Positions 1 through 10,937 of a stretch of 64,000 nucleotides of DNA are shown piece after piece. The notes beneath the pieces are model-generated. The model had not been told where the DNA came from. It saw nothing but the letters and a program-made list of their open reading frames with translations, and did no database searches. Positions within the stretch are counted from its first letter, which is position 1; each line of letters starts with the position of its first letter. The stretch is from contig NZ_JAHSPF010000014.1 in assembly GCF_019132875.1 (NCBI RefSeq), positions 56,734-120,733 of the forward strand, given 5' to 3'. This stretch comes from Erwinia phyllosphaerae. GTDB lineage: Bacteria; Pseudomonadota; Gammaproteobacteria; Enterobacterales; Enterobacteriaceae. The translations under genes were made by a program, and so were the position numbers.

Positions 1-1
1 C

Positions 2-817
2 TATAACCGCTCGTATGGGAATATTCCGAAAGGTAGCTACGGCGGACACACCTATACCGTTAAACGCGGCGACACGCTGTTCTATATTGCGTGGATTACC
101 GGCAATGATTTCCGCGATTTAGCGGACAGAAATAACATCCCTGCACCTTACAGTCTCAACGTGGGCCAGCAGTTGCAGGTTAGTAACGGCTCCGGTAGCA
201 CCCTGACTGGCGGCAACGCGATTACCGCAGCAGATGCCACGGCCGGCGGCGTGCCAGCTCAGCCGACCAGTGCACAAATGAAAGGGGTAACGGTTGCGCG
301 TCAGCCAGTTATTACGTATTCTGAGGATTCAGGTAAACCAAGTGAAGGCAAAATGTTACCTTCAGCCGGTACAAATAATGTCGCAATGACGACAGCGCCG
401 GTAAGTGCTCCGACCGTCAGCAGTACAACGAACAGCTCTACTCCGGTAGGAAGCTGGCGTTGGCCGACCGACGGGAAGATTATCGATAACTTCTCTGCTT
501 CCGAAGGTGGCAATAAAGGTATCGATATCGCGGGATCGCGAGGACAGCCCGTTGTATCAACCGCTTCAGGGCGCGTTGTGTATGCCGGGAATGCGCTACG
601 CGGTTATGGCAACTTGATTATCATCAAACATAATGATGACTACCTGAGTGCATATGCCCATAACGATACGATGCTGGTCCGCGAGCAGCAGGAAGTCAAA
701 GCGGGTCAGAAGATTGCGACCATGGGTAGTACCGGCACCAGCTCGGTTAGATTGCATTTTGAAATTCGTTACAAGGGGAAATCCGTAAACCCGTTGCGTT
801 ATTTACCGCAGCGATAA
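2..817 (+). CDS. nlpD: NlpD, murein hydrolase activator (5' truncated by window edge)
   Basis: The visible 271 residues are the C-terminal part of the NlpD lipoprotein, which activates the amidase AmiC at the division septum from the outer membrane. The frame is open from base 2, so the signal peptide and lipobox lie outside the window. A LysM peptidoglycan-binding domain covers roughly visible residues 16-59 ([16 protein letters not shown]), followed by a Ser/Thr/Pro-rich linker and a LytM (M23-like) domain ending in NPLRYLPQR. The LytM domain has GIDIAG where active enzymes carry a metal-binding His, so it is degenerate, as is known for NlpD. It lies just upstream of rpoS, the standard enterobacterial order; in E. 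coli the main rpoS promoter lies inside nlpD, but I could not pinpoint one here. Confidence 0.97.
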   Translation, partial: YNRSYGNIPKGSYGGHTYTVKRGDTLFYIAWITGNDFRDLADRNNIPAPYSLNVGQQLQVSNGSGSTLTGGNAITAADATAGGVPAQPTSAQMKGVTVARQPVITYSEDSGKPSEGKMLPSAGTNNVAMTTAPVSAPTVSSTTNSSTPVGSWRWPTDGKIIDNFSASEGGNKGIDIAGSRGQPVVSTASGRVVYAGNALRGYGNLIIIKHNDDYLSAYAHNDTMLVREQQEVKAGQKIATMGSTGTSSVRLHFEIRYKGKSVNPLRYLPQR

Positions 818-869
818 ACCGGCAGAACCCTCTGGTGTTCTGCCCTGGGATCACGGGTAGGAGCCGCTT

Positions 870-1862
870 ATGAGCCAGAATACGCTGAAAGTTAATGAGT
901 TACATGAAGACGCGGAATTCGACGAAAACGGAGCTGAGATTTTTGATGAGAAAGCTCTTGTCGGAAATGAACCTGCTGATAACGACATAGCTGAAGAAGA
1001 GCTGTTGTCGCAGGGCGCCACACAACGTGTATTGGATGCGACGCAGCTCTACCTGGGAGAGATTGGTTATTCTCCGCTCCTTACGGCTGAGGAAGAGGTT
1101 TTCTTTGCTCGTCGTGCTCTGCGTGGTGACATTCCTTCTCGTCGCCGCATGATCGAAAGTAACTTACGTCTGGTAGTGAAGATTGCCCGTCGTTACAGCA
1201 ATCGTGGTCTGGCTTTGCTTGACCTGATTGAGGAAGGTAACCTCGGTTTGATCCGCGCGGTAGAGAAATTTGACCCTGAAAGAGGGTTCCGTTTCTCTAC
1301 TTACGCTACCTGGTGGATTCGTCAGACCATCGAACGGGCAATCATGAACCAAACCCGTACGATCCGTCTGCCAATTCATATTGTTAAAGAGCTGAACGTC
1401 TATCTGCGTACGGCACGTGAACTGGCCCACAAGCTGGATCATGAACCAAGCGCGGAAGAAATTGCTGAACAGCTTGATAAACCCGTTGATGACGTCAGCC
1501 GTATGCTGCGCCTCAACGAACGCATCACGTCAGTTGACACGCCGTTAGGCGGAGATTCTGAAAAAGCGCTGCTGGATATCCTGGCCGACGAAAAAGACAA
1601 CGGTCCGGAAGATACCACCCAGGACGATGACATGAAGCAGAGCATCGTCAAATGGCTGTTCGAACTGAACGCCAAACAGCGTGAAGTGCTGGCGCGTCGT
1701 TTCGGCCTGTTAGGCTACGAAGCGGCAACGTTGGAAGATGTGGGTCGCGAAATTGGTCTGACCCGTGAACGTGTTCGCCAGATTCAGGTTGAAGGTCTTC
1801 GTCGTCTGCGGGAAATTCTGCAGGCTCAGGGACTGAACATTGAAGCCTTGTTTCGCGAATAA
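870..1862 (+). CDS. rpoS: RNA polymerase sigma factor RpoS (sigma-38)
   Basis: Stationary-phase and general-stress sigma factor. The protein is 330 residues, the same length as in E. coli. Region 1.2 lies at about 55-87, region 2 at about 90-160 with the promoter-melting and -10 recognition stretch [20 protein letters not shown], region 3 at about 170-245, and the region 4 helix-turn-helix at the end ([20 protein letters not shown]). The region around the known ClpXP/RssB recognition Lys (IVKELNVYL) is preserved. The ATG is preceded by a GGTAGGAGCC Shine-Dalgarno like that of E. coli rpoS, in which the mRNA leader folds back over this site and is opened by small RNAs; the sRNA control is family knowledge, not seen here. 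A strong terminator follows. Confidence 0.99.
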   Translation: MSQNTLKVNELHEDAEFDENGAEIFDEKALVGNEPADNDIAEEELLSQGATQRVLDATQLYLGEIGYSPLLTAEEEVFFARRALRGDIPSRRRMIESNLRLVVKIARRYSNRGLALLDLIEEGNLGLIRAVEKFDPERGFRFSTYATWWIRQTIERAIMNQTRTIRLPIHIVKELNVYLRTARELAHKLDHEPSAEEIAEQLDKPVDDVSRMLRLNERITSVDTPLGGDSEKALLDILADEKDNGPEDTTQDDDMKQSIVKWLFELNAKQREVLARRFGLLGYEAATLEDVGREIGLTRERVRQIQVEGLRRLREILQAQGLNIEALFRE

Positions 1863-1887
1863 AACGGGCGCTTAAAAAGTGACTGCG

Positions 1888-1917
1888 AAAAGCGGTGGTG
1901 AAAACCACCGCTTTTTT
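1888..1917. terminator. Terminator between rpoS and the convergent harpin-like gene
   Basis: A 12-bp stem (AAAGCGGTGGT / ACCACCGCTTT) with a short GAA loop is followed by a run of T on the plus strand and preceded by A's, so it can work in both directions. It sits between the rpoS stop and the stop of the convergent gene at 1930. Confidence 0.85.
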
Positions 1918-1929
1918 ATTGCCCGTTAA

Positions 1930-3279
1930 TCAGACAATATCTTTTACCTTATCTTTGGCATCGGATTTAACGTCCTGCATCGCATAGGTATCCATGACCG
2001 CGCCTTTATAAGCGCTCATCAGCATCTGCACCGGACTCACTTTGCCAGTCAGCAAGCCTTGCGCCACGCCTTTCAGCGCGTCAAAAGCCGTCTTCACGCC
2101 GCCGACAATCCCGCCTTTGATCACATCCCACGGATTAGTACTTTCCGCGCGCCCCATACCGGTCAGGACGTTGCTCAGCCCAGGAATAAAGGCCAGCGCC
2201 TTGCCCAGCTTCAGGCAGATCCCCTGAAAGCCGCTCTTGTTGGTGCCGTTAAGGTTCACCATCTCATCTTTGGTGGTGGTTAACCTGCCGTCTTTGGGGA
2301 AAGCCTTATCCAGCCCCTGTTCCGCCACGTCTTTCACGATAGCGGCTTCGGTGCCGTGACGTGCATCGCCGTCTTTGGTCAGCCCTTCAATTTTGCCGTT
2401 AGTGGAAATTTTGCCGCGATCGCCACCTTCGCGGTTATCCAGCGCCTTCACGTTGTTTAAAAAGTAAGACATGTTTTTGGCGGCCAGCGCCCGGCTTTTC
2501 TCGTCGGGATTATTCGACGTCCAGTCACCAAACTGCTTTTTCAGCTCATCCTGCTTAATGTCTTTCTGGTTGCCGAGATTTTTCAGCACGGGGTTGTCGT
2601 TAATAATCTGATCGGCGGAACGGTTGTCGCCATCCATATTCTTAAACAACGTGCTGCTGGAAGGCGGTACGCTGGTGTCCTTTTCGCTGGTCGGCATCGG
2701 CTGGGCGCTGGTGCCGCCATCCGTTGCCGTAGTGCCATCCGCCCCCGTGGTGGTGCCTGCTGCTGTCGTGCCGCTTGCGGCAGTAACGCCGGCGGAAGAA
2801 AGCAGCTCTTTCAACTGTGACAATGCGCTGCTGAGCTGAGAATCGGTAGAGCTACTGCCGGAAGTCTGCTGGCCTTCCTGACTTTGCTTGAGCAATTTGC
2901 TGATGCTGTCGAGCAGCATCTGTAGCTGTGACATCACGTTTTGCGTACTGCTGCCGGACGTCCCGCTAGCGGAAGTCCCGTTGCCGGAAGCCTGGCTGCT
3001 GGCGGAAGATTGCTGCTGTGCAAGCTGCTCCTTCAGGCTTTTCAGCTCCTGCTGGCCCTGTTTGACCAGCGAGTCGATCAGCGTCTTGTAATCCGAACCT
3101 AACGAGGCGGTTGAGGTTTTCTGGCTGGTTTTGCCGTCAGCGCCGCCATACTGTAGCAGGCTGGACTTTTCCGAACCGGCAGCGCCACCGCCGTTTTGCG
3201 TCTTGCTAAAGCGTGCGGAGAACTGGCCCACGTTCATCGCCTCGCTGTTTATCCCACTGGGATTGACTCTCATGTTCAT
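1930..3279 (-). CDS. Harpin/HrpF-HrpK-like type III secreted protein candidate (orphan)
   Basis: A 449-residue protein not recognised with certainty. From N to C: a polar N-terminus rich in Asn, Ser and Gln without a Sec signal (MNMRVNPSG...); a Gln-rich, probably coiled-coil stretch (KQGQQELKSLKEQLAQQQ); about 120 residues of Ser/Thr/Gly/Ala low complexity; a charged middle domain with loops such as MDGDNRSADQI and DRGKISTNGKIEGL that recall the HrpF/HrpK translocator family; and a Gly/Ala-rich hydrophobic C-terminus (LGKALAFIPGLSNVLTGMG, WDVIKGGIVGGVKTAFDALK) that could insert in membranes. Cysteine is almost absent. These traits fit harpin-like or translocator-like proteins of plant-associated bacteria. 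The ATG at 3279 is chosen over a GTG at 3291 because GTGGAG lies 6-7 bases upstream of it. No type III apparatus gene is in the window. Function is inference. Confidence 0.5.
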   Translation of the reverse strand: MNMRVNPSGINSEAMNVGQFSARFSKTQNGGGAAGSEKSSLLQYGGADGKTSQKTSTASLGSDYKTLIDSLVKQGQQELKSLKEQLAQQQSSASSQASGNGTSASGTSGSSTQNVMSQLQMLLDSISKLLKQSQEGQQTSGSSSTDSQLSSALSQLKELLSSAGVTAASGTTAAGTTTGADGTTATDGGTSAQPMPTSEKDTSVPPSSSTLFKNMDGDNRSADQIINDNPVLKNLGNQKDIKQDELKKQFGDWTSNNPDEKSRALAAKNMSYFLNNVKALDNREGGDRGKISTNGKIEGLTKDGDARHGTEAAIVKDVAEQGLDKAFPKDGRLTTTKDEMVNLNGTNKSGFQGICLKLGKALAFIPGLSNVLTGMGRAESTNPWDVIKGGIVGGVKTAFDALKGVAQGLLTGKVSPVQMLMSAYKGAVMDTYAMQDVKSDAKDKVKDIV

Positions 3280-3517
3280 GACACGCTCCACTGGATTAGA
3301 TGAAATGACACGGACAAAACGGCGCGGCGTTAGCCGGGCCTTAACGCTTTATCACTGTCATTACGTGGGAGCGAAGTGAGGATGGTTCCATAAACAGGCG
3401 AGACAGGAGAAGAACCAGCGCGTTGCCATTCCGCAAAGGACAAACTGGCGCACGACATCCCTGTCGCAGCGCCCGGCACTTTTATCCCGTTATCCTGCCT
3501 TAGCAAAACAGAAGGGC

Positions 3518-6073
3518 TTACACCAGCGACTTCAGGCGATAAATCCACTCCAGCGCCTGGCGTGGTGAAAGAGAATCGGGATCGAGCGCCTCCAGCGCTT
3601 CGACAGCGGGTGACGTCTCCTCAACCAGCAGCGGTAGCTGGGGACCGTCGGCGCTGCCGGACGCCGCGTTGCCTGACAGGGTTTCCAGCTCCTTAAGCTT
3701 CTGCCGTGCGCGTTTGATCACCTCTTTTGGCACGCCCGCCAGCGCCGCTACCGCCAGACCATAGCTTTTACTTGCCGCGCCATCCTGCACGCTGTGCATA
3801 AAGGCGATGGTATCGCCATGCTCAACCGCGTCCAGATGCACGTTGGCCACGCCCTCCATTTTCTCTTCCAGCGTGGTCAGCTCAAAATAGTGGGTGGCGA
3901 ACAGCGTCATGGCTTTAATGCGGTTTGCCAGATTTTCTGCGCAGGCCCAGGCCAGCGACAGACCGTCGTAGGTGGAGGTGCCGCGACCAATTTCATCCAT
4001 CAGCACCAGGCTGTATTCCGTGGCGTTGTGCAGGATATTGGCGGTTTCGGTCATCTCAACCATAAAGGTGGAGCGACCAGAAGCCAGATCGTCCGCCGCG
4101 CCGACGCGGGTAAAGATGCGATCGACAGGGCCAAGCACCGCTTCTTCCGCCGGTACATAGCTACCGATATAGGCCATCAGCGCAATCAGCGCGGCCTGGC
4201 GCATATAGGTACTTTTACCGCCCATATTGGGACCGGTGATCACCAGCATGCGCCGCTGTGGCGACAGCGTCAGCGGGTTAGCAATAAACGGCTCTTTCAA
4301 GACCTGCTCGACCACCGGATGACGGCCGCCGACCAGCTTAATGCCGGGCTTATCGGTAAACGTCGGACGGTTGAAGTTCAGGGTCCAGGCGCGCTCTGCC
4401 AGGTTTGCCAGCACGTCCAGTTCAGCCAGCGCGGCGGCGCTAATCTGCAACGCTTCCAGATGCGGCAGCAGTAAATCGAACAGCTGTTCATACAGCGCTT
4501 TTTCCAGCGCCAGCGCCTTACCTTTGGAGGTGAGAACCTTGTCTTCATACTCTTTCAGTTCGGGGATGATATAGCGTTCGGCATTTTTCAGCGTCTGGCG
4601 GCGCACGTAGTTGATCGGCACCAGATGGCTCTGCCCACGGCTGACCTGGATATAGTAGCCGTGGACGGCGTTGAAGCCGACCTTCAGCGTATCCAGCCCC
4701 AGCTTCTCGCGCTCGCGGATTTCCAGCCTGTCCAGATAGTCCGTCGCGCCATCGGCCAGCGCGCGCCATTCGTCCAGCTCTTCGTGATAGCCAGGCGCAA
4801 TCACGCCGCCGTCGCGTACCAGCACCGGCGGCGTTTCGATAATGGCTTTCTCCAGCAGCTCGCGCAGCTCGTCAAACTGGCCCATCTGCTTACGCAGCGT
4901 TTGCAGATGCGGGATATCGCTGTCGACTAACAGCGCATCCAGTTCAGGAAGCTGCTGAAAAGCGTGACGCATTCTGGCCAGGTCGCGCGGACGAGCGGTG
5001 CGCAGCGCCAGGCGTGCCAGAATACGCTCAAGATCGCCCACCTGGCGCAACAGTGGTGCCACCTCGGCAGAGAAATCCTGCAGCGCGCCGATACTTTGCT
5101 GGCGATCGGTCAGCGTTTTCGTATCGCGGATTGGCATATGCAGCCAGCGCTTCAGCATGCGGCTGCCCATTGGCGTCACGGTTCTGTCCAGCACCGACGC
5201 CAGCGTATTGTCGATACCGCCTGCCAGATTCTGCGTAATTTCCAGATTGCGGCGCGTTGCGGCATCCATAATGATGCCGTCCTGCTGGCGCTCCATCGTC
5301 AGCGAGCGGATATGTGGCAGCGAGGTGCGCTGGGTATCTTTAACATACTGCAGCAGGCAGCCTGCTGCACGTAGCGCAAACTGCGCCTGTTCAACGCCAA
5401 AACCGTTCAGGTCGCGCGTGCCGAACTGCAGCGTAAGCTGCTGTCGGGCGGTATCCACTTCATACTCCCACTGTGGACGGCGGCGCAGGCCGCGACGGTT
5501 CTCAATCAGCTGCATAGCGGCAAAATCTTCCGGATAAAGCAGCTCGGCCGGATTGGTGCGCTGGAGTTCCGCTGCCATCGTTTCCAGGTCGGTCGGTTCG
5601 GCCAGCCGGAAGCGGCCCGAGCTGATATCCAGCGTGGCGTAACCAAAACCGCGTGGTCCCTGCCAGATAGCGGCCAGCAGATTGTCCTGGCGCTCCTGCA
5701 ATAACGCTTCGTCGCTGATGGTACCTGGCGTCACGATACGCACAACTTTGCGTTCTACCGGGCCTTTACTCAGCGCCGGATCGCCAATTTGCTCGCAGAT
5801 GGCCACCGATTCGCCAAGCTGCACCAGCTTAGCAAGATAGTTCTCTACCGCATGGTAAGGCACGCCAGCCATAGGAATCGGCTCGCCAGCGGAGGCGCCG
5901 CGTTTAGTTAACGAAATTTCCAGCAGCTGAGAAGCGCGTTTGGCATCGTCATAGAAGAGCTCATAAAAATCGCCCATCCGATAGAACAGCAGGATTTCCG
6001 GGTGCTCGGCTTTCAGACGCAGGTACTGCTGCATCATTGGGGTGTGCGAACCGATATTTTCTAATGTACTCAT
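3518..6073 (-). CDS. mutS: DNA mismatch repair protein MutS
   Basis: Recognises mismatches and small loops and starts methyl-directed mismatch repair with MutL and MutH. The 851 residues match the E. coli length (853). The N-terminal mismatch-binding domain carries the Phe-X-Glu motif at Phe36-Tyr-Glu38 ([14 protein letters not shown]). Connector, core/lever and clamp domains follow. The C-terminal ABC-type ATPase has Walker [14 protein letters not shown] near residue 615, Walker B ([16 protein letters not shown]) and a conserved ATHYFELT. The C-terminus ends in the tetramerisation region ([17 protein letters not shown]). The gene is transcribed toward rpoS, with the harpin-like gene between them. 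Confidence 0.99.
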   Translation of the reverse strand: MSTLENIGSHTPMMQQYLRLKAEHPEILLFYRMGDFYELFYDDAKRASQLLEISLTKRGASAGEPIPMAGVPYHAVENYLAKLVQLGESVAICEQIGDPALSKGPVERKVVRIVTPGTISDEALLQERQDNLLAAIWQGPRGFGYATLDISSGRFRLAEPTDLETMAAELQRTNPAELLYPEDFAAMQLIENRRGLRRRPQWEYEVDTARQQLTLQFGTRDLNGFGVEQAQFALRAAGCLLQYVKDTQRTSLPHIRSLTMERQQDGIIMDAATRRNLEITQNLAGGIDNTLASVLDRTVTPMGSRMLKRWLHMPIRDTKTLTDRQQSIGALQDFSAEVAPLLRQVGDLERILARLALRTARPRDLARMRHAFQQLPELDALLVDSDIPHLQTLRKQMGQFDELRELLEKAIIETPPVLVRDGGVIAPGYHEELDEWRALADGATDYLDRLEIREREKLGLDTLKVGFNAVHGYYIQVSRGQSHLVPINYVRRQTLKNAERYIIPELKEYEDKVLTSKGKALALEKALYEQLFDLLLPHLEALQISAAALAELDVLANLAERAWTLNFNRPTFTDKPGIKLVGGRHPVVEQVLKEPFIANPLTLSPQRRMLVITGPNMGGKSTYMRQAALIALMAYIGSYVPAEEAVLGPVDRIFTRVGAADDLASGRSTFMVEMTETANILHNATEYSLVLMDEIGRGTSTYDGLSLAWACAENLANRIKAMTLFATHYFELTTLEEKMEGVANVHLDAVEHGDTIAFMHSVQDGAASKSYGLAVAALAGVPKEVIKRARQKLKELETLSGNAASGSADGPQLPLLVEETSPAVEALEALDPDSLSPRQALEWIYRLKSLV

Positions 6074-7019
6074 AGTGTTGAGATGTCCATTATCATAAAT
6101 AGTAGAGAGTTAAGTGATGTTATGGTTATCATTTTTCTCACGTTGTCTCGCTGGATCTCATGAAATCCTACATTTTCCTGCAGGCAAAAGTGTCGCTTGC
6201 CAAACATGTAGAGGGGAAAAAAGCAGCTTTGCGTGCCACAACCCACACTTCCTTTCACGAGTACGTAGCGAATATGATAACGGAGTCTTTATGGCAGGAA
6301 AACCAGCGTGACAGGCCCTTTCTTCGAGCGTGCTCGAAACAACGAGATCGGATGATGGCGGGAACGCTGTTATCGATCGACACGGGCCTGAATCTGCCAG
6401 CCCGGTGAGTCGTTCGTGTACTCGACAGGATCGCAGCCAACCGAGGATATCCCGTCATGCTTCATTGCGCTACGTGAAACAGACATTGTGGTACCGCAGG
6501 CGATAGGGATAATGGCCCTGAATCCTTTAATAAACAGACCGCACGCACGGCACGCGAATGAGCCGGTTTAACGGTTTTTTAATTTATTATTAATTAAGGC
6601 TATTAAATTAATTTAATGCGATTTTATTTTTTGTAAATTAGCGATTGTTAAAGTTACCTGTCCAGCATTAGCGTGATAAAAACGGCATCACGATAACGCT
6701 GCTGCAGGCGATTTACAACGGTAAGTGCCGCATCATTATTCGTCTGGAAGGGGGATAAGTTCGGGATATAAGATGAGGGAGGTAATTACTCATCCATAAT
6801 AACCGATGCAGCAGAGGTGAAAATTAATTCGACTGTCAGCACAGGCGATGATATAACGATAGCCCACAATGCCGGAACACCCGGTGGCGATACAGTTATA
6901 GTATTTGAAAAAGATTTACGAGAAGAAAACCAGTTTTTATTAATTTTGTGAAAAAAATAGGCGCAACGAGCTTCTTTTTATCGCATGCCTGTTAATGAAT
7001 TATAATTAAAGGATGTTTG
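6074..7019. other. Gene-poor region between mutS and the gsp operon
   Basis: About 945 bases without a convincing gene. Short open frames of 60-80 codons at 6114-6408 have no recognisable motif and no good ribosome site. Bases 6570-6660 are very AT-rich (TTTAATTTATTATTAATTAA-type sequence), typical of xenogeneic DNA. A codon-like remnant is annotated separately at 6772-6951. The stretch may be the scar of gene loss or of insertion of the secretion operon beside mutS; it must also hold the mutS promoter (minus strand) and the gsp promoter. Confidence 0.6.
6772..6951 (+). pseudogene. Possible decayed coding remnant, unknown product
   Basis: A 59-codon stretch open from a stop at 6769 to a stop at 6949, lacking any start codon near its 5' end. 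Its translation looks protein-like (alternating beta-type residues: VKINSTVSTGDDITIAHN, GGDTVIVFEKDLREENQ) rather than random, and it lies in a gene-poor, partly AT-rich zone. It may be the 3' end of a lost gene. I cannot assign a family; this may equally be chance. Confidence 0.25.
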
Positions 7020-7496
7020 GTGAGTAAACGCGGCCTTAATCTTTTTATGATGATGATTACGCTGTTAGTCTTATCTGCGACAGGTGTTACTTTGTATAAT
7101 AAAAGCCCTGACAAGAAGATAACATCTGGCGTCATTCCGTTTAAAAAAGATGAAGCATCAAGCCAGCTTGCGTTAACCGACTTACCCTTGTTCAAAAACA
7201 AAAAAAATGTATTGTCTGATGAATGGGCGGTCGGACCCGATCCGCTGCCGGATGGTGTTTTAATGAATGCGCCTCTGGCAGAAAACGCGATAAAGCTAAC
7301 GGGTACGCTGGCCGGTAGCGATTGTCAAAAATCGATCGCTATTATTGAGATGAACGGTATCCAGCGAAGCTATACGTGTTTTGACCATTTAGAAAACAAC
7401 AACCAGAAAATAATCAGGATTTTCTCTGACAAGGTGATTATTGATAACAATGGCTATTATGAATCTTTACAAATTAATAAAGATGAGTGGCGGTAG
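7020..7496 (+). CDS. gspC: Type II secretion inner-membrane clamp protein GspC, short form without PDZ
   Basis: GspC links the inner-membrane platform to the secretin GspD. The 158-residue protein has a short cytoplasmic N-terminus, one membrane helix (about residues 6-25, LNLFMMMITLLVLSATGVTLY), a polar linker and a homology region domain (about 85-152; AIKLTGTLAGSDCQKSIAII, IFSDKVIIDNNGYYESLQI). It stops right after that domain, whereas typical GspC proteins of about 270 residues continue with a PDZ or coiled-coil domain. Two cysteines sit in the domain. GTG at 7020 is preferred over TTG at 7017 because AAAGGA lies 6 bases upstream. It overlaps the upstream extension of gspD and starts the operon. 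Confidence 0.85.
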   Translation: MSKRGLNLFMMMITLLVLSATGVTLYNKSPDKKITSGVIPFKKDEASSQLALTDLPLFKNKKNVLSDEWAVGPDPLPDGVLMNAPLAENAIKLTGTLAGSDCQKSIAIIEMNGIQRSYTCFDHLENNNQKIIRIFSDKVIIDNNGYYESLQINKDEWR

Positions 7497-7528
7497 GTTG
7501 TGCCTGTTTATCAAAGAAGGTATTCCGA

Positions 7529-9484
7529 ATGTTCTGTAATGCTTTAAAAAGATTTTCTGGTTTTTTTCCGGCTGCAGGCTGGGCATTAATACTGGTTTTA
7601 GTCGTGCCGGGTCAGGCAGTCGCTGAGGGATTTTCAGCAAGCTTTCAAAATGCGGATATTCGCGAGTTTATTAACACCGTCAGTAAAAATCTCAACAAAA
7701 CTATCATTATCGAACCTTCGGTGCAGGGCACGATAAGCGTAAAAAGTTATGAGGAGATGGATAGTGAACAGTACTATCAATTCTTCCTGAGCGTGCTGAA
7801 CGTTTATGGTTTTTCTGCTGTCTCCACAGCAGAAAACGTTATCAAAGTAATTCCTGAGCAAAATGCCAGGGCAGCCGGCGTGCCGCTGGTGCTGGACGGA
7901 AAGGTGCCGGTTGGAGATGAAGTTATTGCCCGCATGGTCTCTTTACATCACGTATCAGGCAGAGAGCTGGCGCCGCTGTTACGCCAGCTTCACAATGCCG
8001 CAGAAGGCAGTATTATTCACTACAACCCGTCCAACACGGTACTGATGACCGGACGTGCATCTGTTATCAATCAGCTGGTTTCTATCGTTAAGCGTCTTGA
8101 TGAAGATGCAAGTTTTGCCGTGGAAACGCTTCATCTTGAGAATGCCTCGGCGAGTGAGGTTGCGCGTATGTCGGCTTCATTACAGGGCAAAACCGACGGG
8201 GGCGCAGGCGATCGTGTTTACGTCACGGTTGTCGCGGATGAAAGAACCAATTCCGTATTGGTTACCGGTGATAAACAGGCGACTAAACGCATGGTTGCCA
8301 CCTTAAAAAGGCTGGATCAGAACCGGGGCAGCGTTGAGGCAGGAAACACCCGCGTTATTTATCTTAAATATGCGAAGGCAGAGAATCTGCTAAAGGTGCT
8401 TACCGGCGTGATTAATGAAAAATCAAACACGCCCAGTGAGAGTGCCGCGCTGGAAATTAATACGATTTCAAACAACGGCACCACGATTAAAGCCGATGCT
8501 CAAACTAACGCATTGATTATAAGCGCGCCGCAGCCTGTATTACGCGATATAGAAAAAGTTATCGCCAGGCTCGATATCCGGCGTGCGCAGGTTTTAGTTG
8601 AAGCAATCATTGCCGAAGTCTCTGATGCAGAAGGATTAAACTTTGGCATCCAGTGGATGAACAATCGTGCGGGCGGCACTAATTTCCCTTCTGCGGGCGG
8701 TTCCGTTACGACACTGCCGGAAAAAGGCATGGTTAACGCGCTTTCAGGCGCAACAGGACTGGCAACCGGTTTTTATAGCGGCAACTGGTCCGGCTTACTT
8801 AACGCGCTAAAGACCAACAGTAAAAATAATATCCTGGCAACACCGAGCATCGTTACGCTGGACAATGTTGAAGCGGAATTTACCGTCGGTCAGGAAGTGC
8901 CGGTATTAACCGGTTCGCAAACCACTTCGGGCGACAATGTTTATAACTCGGTAGAACGGAAAAGCGTCGGTATTAAGTTAAAAGTTACGCCGCAAATCAA
9001 CCAGGGCGATGCTGTGATGATGAATATCGAACAGGAGGTCTCCAGCGTCTCTGAAACCGGCGTCAATAGCGAGCTTGGCCCGACGTTCGATACGCGCGTA
9101 GTAAAAAATGCCGTTCTGATCGGAACAGGAAAAACCGTAGTAGTAGGCGGCCTGCTGGATACCAGCAACAGCAATACTGAAAGCAACGTGCCTCTACTGG
9201 GACGTATTCCTCTGTTGAAATATCTGTTCGGTACGACAACCCACAAGGTAACGAAACGAAACCTGATGCTTTTTATCCGCCCGACGATTATTCGCCAGGA
9301 GGAAGATTTCACGCGCGTTAGTCAACAATCCCGTGGGAAATTCGATCGGTACAAGATGAAAGATATCGCCCGGGCCGATATGAAAAGCTCCGTCGACCGC
9401 GAGCTTAATTTATCAGGCGAGCACGGTGGATTAAATAACGTCCTTGACCAGATAAATGCTTTCTATGCCGGGCAACCGCGATGA
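7529..9484 (+). CDS. gspD: Type II secretion secretin GspD
   Basis: Forms the multimeric outer-membrane channel through which folded exoproteins leave the periplasm. A signal peptide with likely cleavage after AVA (residue 32) is followed by the N0 domain ([20 protein letters not shown]), N1-N3 ring-building domains, and the C-terminal secretin domain containing [10 protein letters not shown] and [15 protein letters not shown]. The last ~60 residues form a charged S-domain-like tail, the part that pilotins bind, consistent with gspS at 17.5 kb. The ATG at 7529 is chosen because it has AGAAGG 8 bases upstream and gives a proper signal peptide; the frame is open further upstream into gspC. Length 651 residues, normal for the family. 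Its stop overlaps the gspE start. Confidence 0.96.
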   Translation: MFCNALKRFSGFFPAAGWALILVLVVPGQAVAEGFSASFQNADIREFINTVSKNLNKTIIIEPSVQGTISVKSYEEMDSEQYYQFFLSVLNVYGFSAVSTAENVIKVIPEQNARAAGVPLVLDGKVPVGDEVIARMVSLHHVSGRELAPLLRQLHNAAEGSIIHYNPSNTVLMTGRASVINQLVSIVKRLDEDASFAVETLHLENASASEVARMSASLQGKTDGGAGDRVYVTVVADERTNSVLVTGDKQATKRMVATLKRLDQNRGSVEAGNTRVIYLKYAKAENLLKVLTGVINEKSNTPSESAALEINTISNNGTTIKADAQTNALIISAPQPVLRDIEKVIARLDIRRAQVLVEAIIAEVSDAEGLNFGIQWMNNRAGGTNFPSAGGSVTTLPEKGMVNALSGATGLATGFYSGNWSGLLNALKTNSKNNILATPSIVTLDNVEAEFTVGQEVPVLTGSQTTSGDNVYNSVERKSVGIKLKVTPQINQGDAVMMNIEQEVSSVSETGVNSELGPTFDTRVVKNAVLIGTGKTVVVGGLLDTSNSNTESNVPLLGRIPLLKYLFGTTTHKVTKRNLMLFIRPTIIRQEEDFTRVSQQSRGKFDRYKMKDIARADMKSSVDRELNLSGEHGGLNNVLDQINAFYAGQPR

Positions 9485-10935
9485 GCGAGATGTTTTCCTT
9501 TACCTGGGTACAAAAAGCGGGCGTGTTCACTAAAAACGACTGCCTCTATTTTCGGCCAGATGCCAGCCTGCAGGCTATACGAGAGGCGCTACGCGTGACG
9601 TCAGGCTGCACCATGCAGCCGCTATCGGCCGAGGCTTTTACGCAGTACGTTATCGAAGCCTATCAGCAGGATGCTTCCCAGGCGCGACAAATGATCGAAA
9701 CGCTCGGCAACGAGGCCAACCTTTTTGAACTGGCTGAAGCGCTACCTCAGGATGAAGATCTGCTCGACTGTGATGATGATGCGCCCATTATTCGCTTTAT
9801 TAACGCCATGCTGGCAGAAGCGATAAAAGAGGGCGCGTCGGATATCCATGTTGAGCCTTACCAGCACAATCTGCTGATCCGTTTTCGCGTAGACGGCGTG
9901 CTGCGTCCCGTACTGTCGCCGCCTCGTCAGCTGGCCGCCGTGCTGATTTCCAGAATCAAAGTCATGGCCCGGCTGGATATTGCGGAGAAACGTCTGCCGC
10001 AGGATGGGCGTATTGCACTACGTATCGGGGGGCGTGCCATTGACGTGCGTCTTTCGACACTCCCGTCGCGCTACGGCGAGCGGTTAGTTATGCGTCTTCT
10101 GGATAAAAATGCCGTGCAGCTGGATCTTGCGCGGTTAGGAATGGCCGAGGCGCAGCGCGAAAGCATGGCGGAATTACTACGTCATCCTCACGGCATCATT
10201 TTGGTTACCGGGCCGACAGGGTCCGGCAAAAGCACCACGCTGTATGCCGCTCTCAGCCAAATTAATAGCCAGGAGCGGAATATCATGACGGTTGAGGATC
10301 CGATTGAGTATGAGCTGGAAGGAATAGGGCAAACTCAGGTCAATACCAAGGTAAAAATGACCTTCGCCGCAGGTTTAAGGGCGATTTTACGTCAGGATCC
10401 GGACGTGGTGATGATTGGCGAAATCCGCGATACGGAAACGGCGCAGATAGCCGTGCAGGCTTCGCTTACCGGGCATCTGGTGCTCTCTACTTTACACACT
10501 AATAGCGCAATTGGCGCTATCGGACGCCTGCGCGACATGGACGTCGAGCCTTTTCTGCTGGCCAGTTCGCTGACTGGCGTGCTGGCACAGCGTCTGGTCA
10601 GAACATTATGCGTGGCCTGCCGCAGGCCGATCACCCTAACGCCTGCCCAGGCGCGTAGCTTCGGTTTCGAACTACAAGGAGATAAGCAGCAAATTTACCA
10701 GCCGACCGGTTGTGAAGCCTGTAACCACAGCGGCTACCGTGGCAGAACAGGTATCCATGAGCTGATTCTGGTCGATACGCCGCTTCGCCAGGCGATAACC
10801 CGGCTGCAAACTGAAACGGAGCTGGAACAGATCGTGCGCCGCAATACCACTTCGATTCGCCACGACGGCTGGCAAAAGGTGCTGGCTGGTCATACTTCGC
10901 TTGAAGAAGTGGTCAGGGTTACAAGGCAGGATTGA
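9481..10935 (+). CDS. gspE: Type II secretion ATPase GspE
   Basis: Cytoplasmic hexameric ATPase that powers pseudopilus assembly, docked to the membrane through GspL. 484 residues: an N-terminal GspL-binding region (1-100), N2 domain ([20 protein letters not shown]), then the RecA-like core with Walker [16 protein letters not shown] near residue 243, Asp box, Walker B ([19 protein letters not shown]) and His box ([16 protein letters not shown]). A four-cysteine zinc motif (CVAC...CEAC) lies at about 378-415, as in most GspE proteins. ATGA overlap with gspD and TGA close to the gspF start show tight operon coupling. Confidence 0.97.
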   Translation: MSEMFSFTWVQKAGVFTKNDCLYFRPDASLQAIREALRVTSGCTMQPLSAEAFTQYVIEAYQQDASQARQMIETLGNEANLFELAEALPQDEDLLDCDDDAPIIRFINAMLAEAIKEGASDIHVEPYQHNLLIRFRVDGVLRPVLSPPRQLAAVLISRIKVMARLDIAEKRLPQDGRIALRIGGRAIDVRLSTLPSRYGERLVMRLLDKNAVQLDLARLGMAEAQRESMAELLRHPHGIILVTGPTGSGKSTTLYAALSQINSQERNIMTVEDPIEYELEGIGQTQVNTKVKMTFAAGLRAILRQDPDVVMIGEIRDTETAQIAVQASLTGHLVLSTLHTNSAIGAIGRLRDMDVEPFLLASSLTGVLAQRLVRTLCVACRRPITLTPAQARSFGFELQGDKQQIYQPTGCEACNHSGYRGRTGIHELILVDTPLRQAITRLQTETELEQIVRRNTTSIRHDGWQKVLAGHTSLEEVVRVTRQD

Positions 10936-10937
10936 AG

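Noticed and set aside
3794..5537. Long plus-strand open frames antisense to mutS
   Set aside because: Shadows of a GC-rich conserved gene; composition (Arg/Gln/His-rich) is that of antisense frames.
6114..6458. Three small overlapping open frames between mutS and gspC
   Set aside because: No motif, no convincing ribosome site and open in several frames; a faint IDTG ending recalls Ser/Thr phosphatases but is too short to use.
7001..7006. TATAAT just before gspC as the operon -10
   Set aside because: It would place the transcript start less than 10 bases before the gspC start codon and has no good -35 partner.
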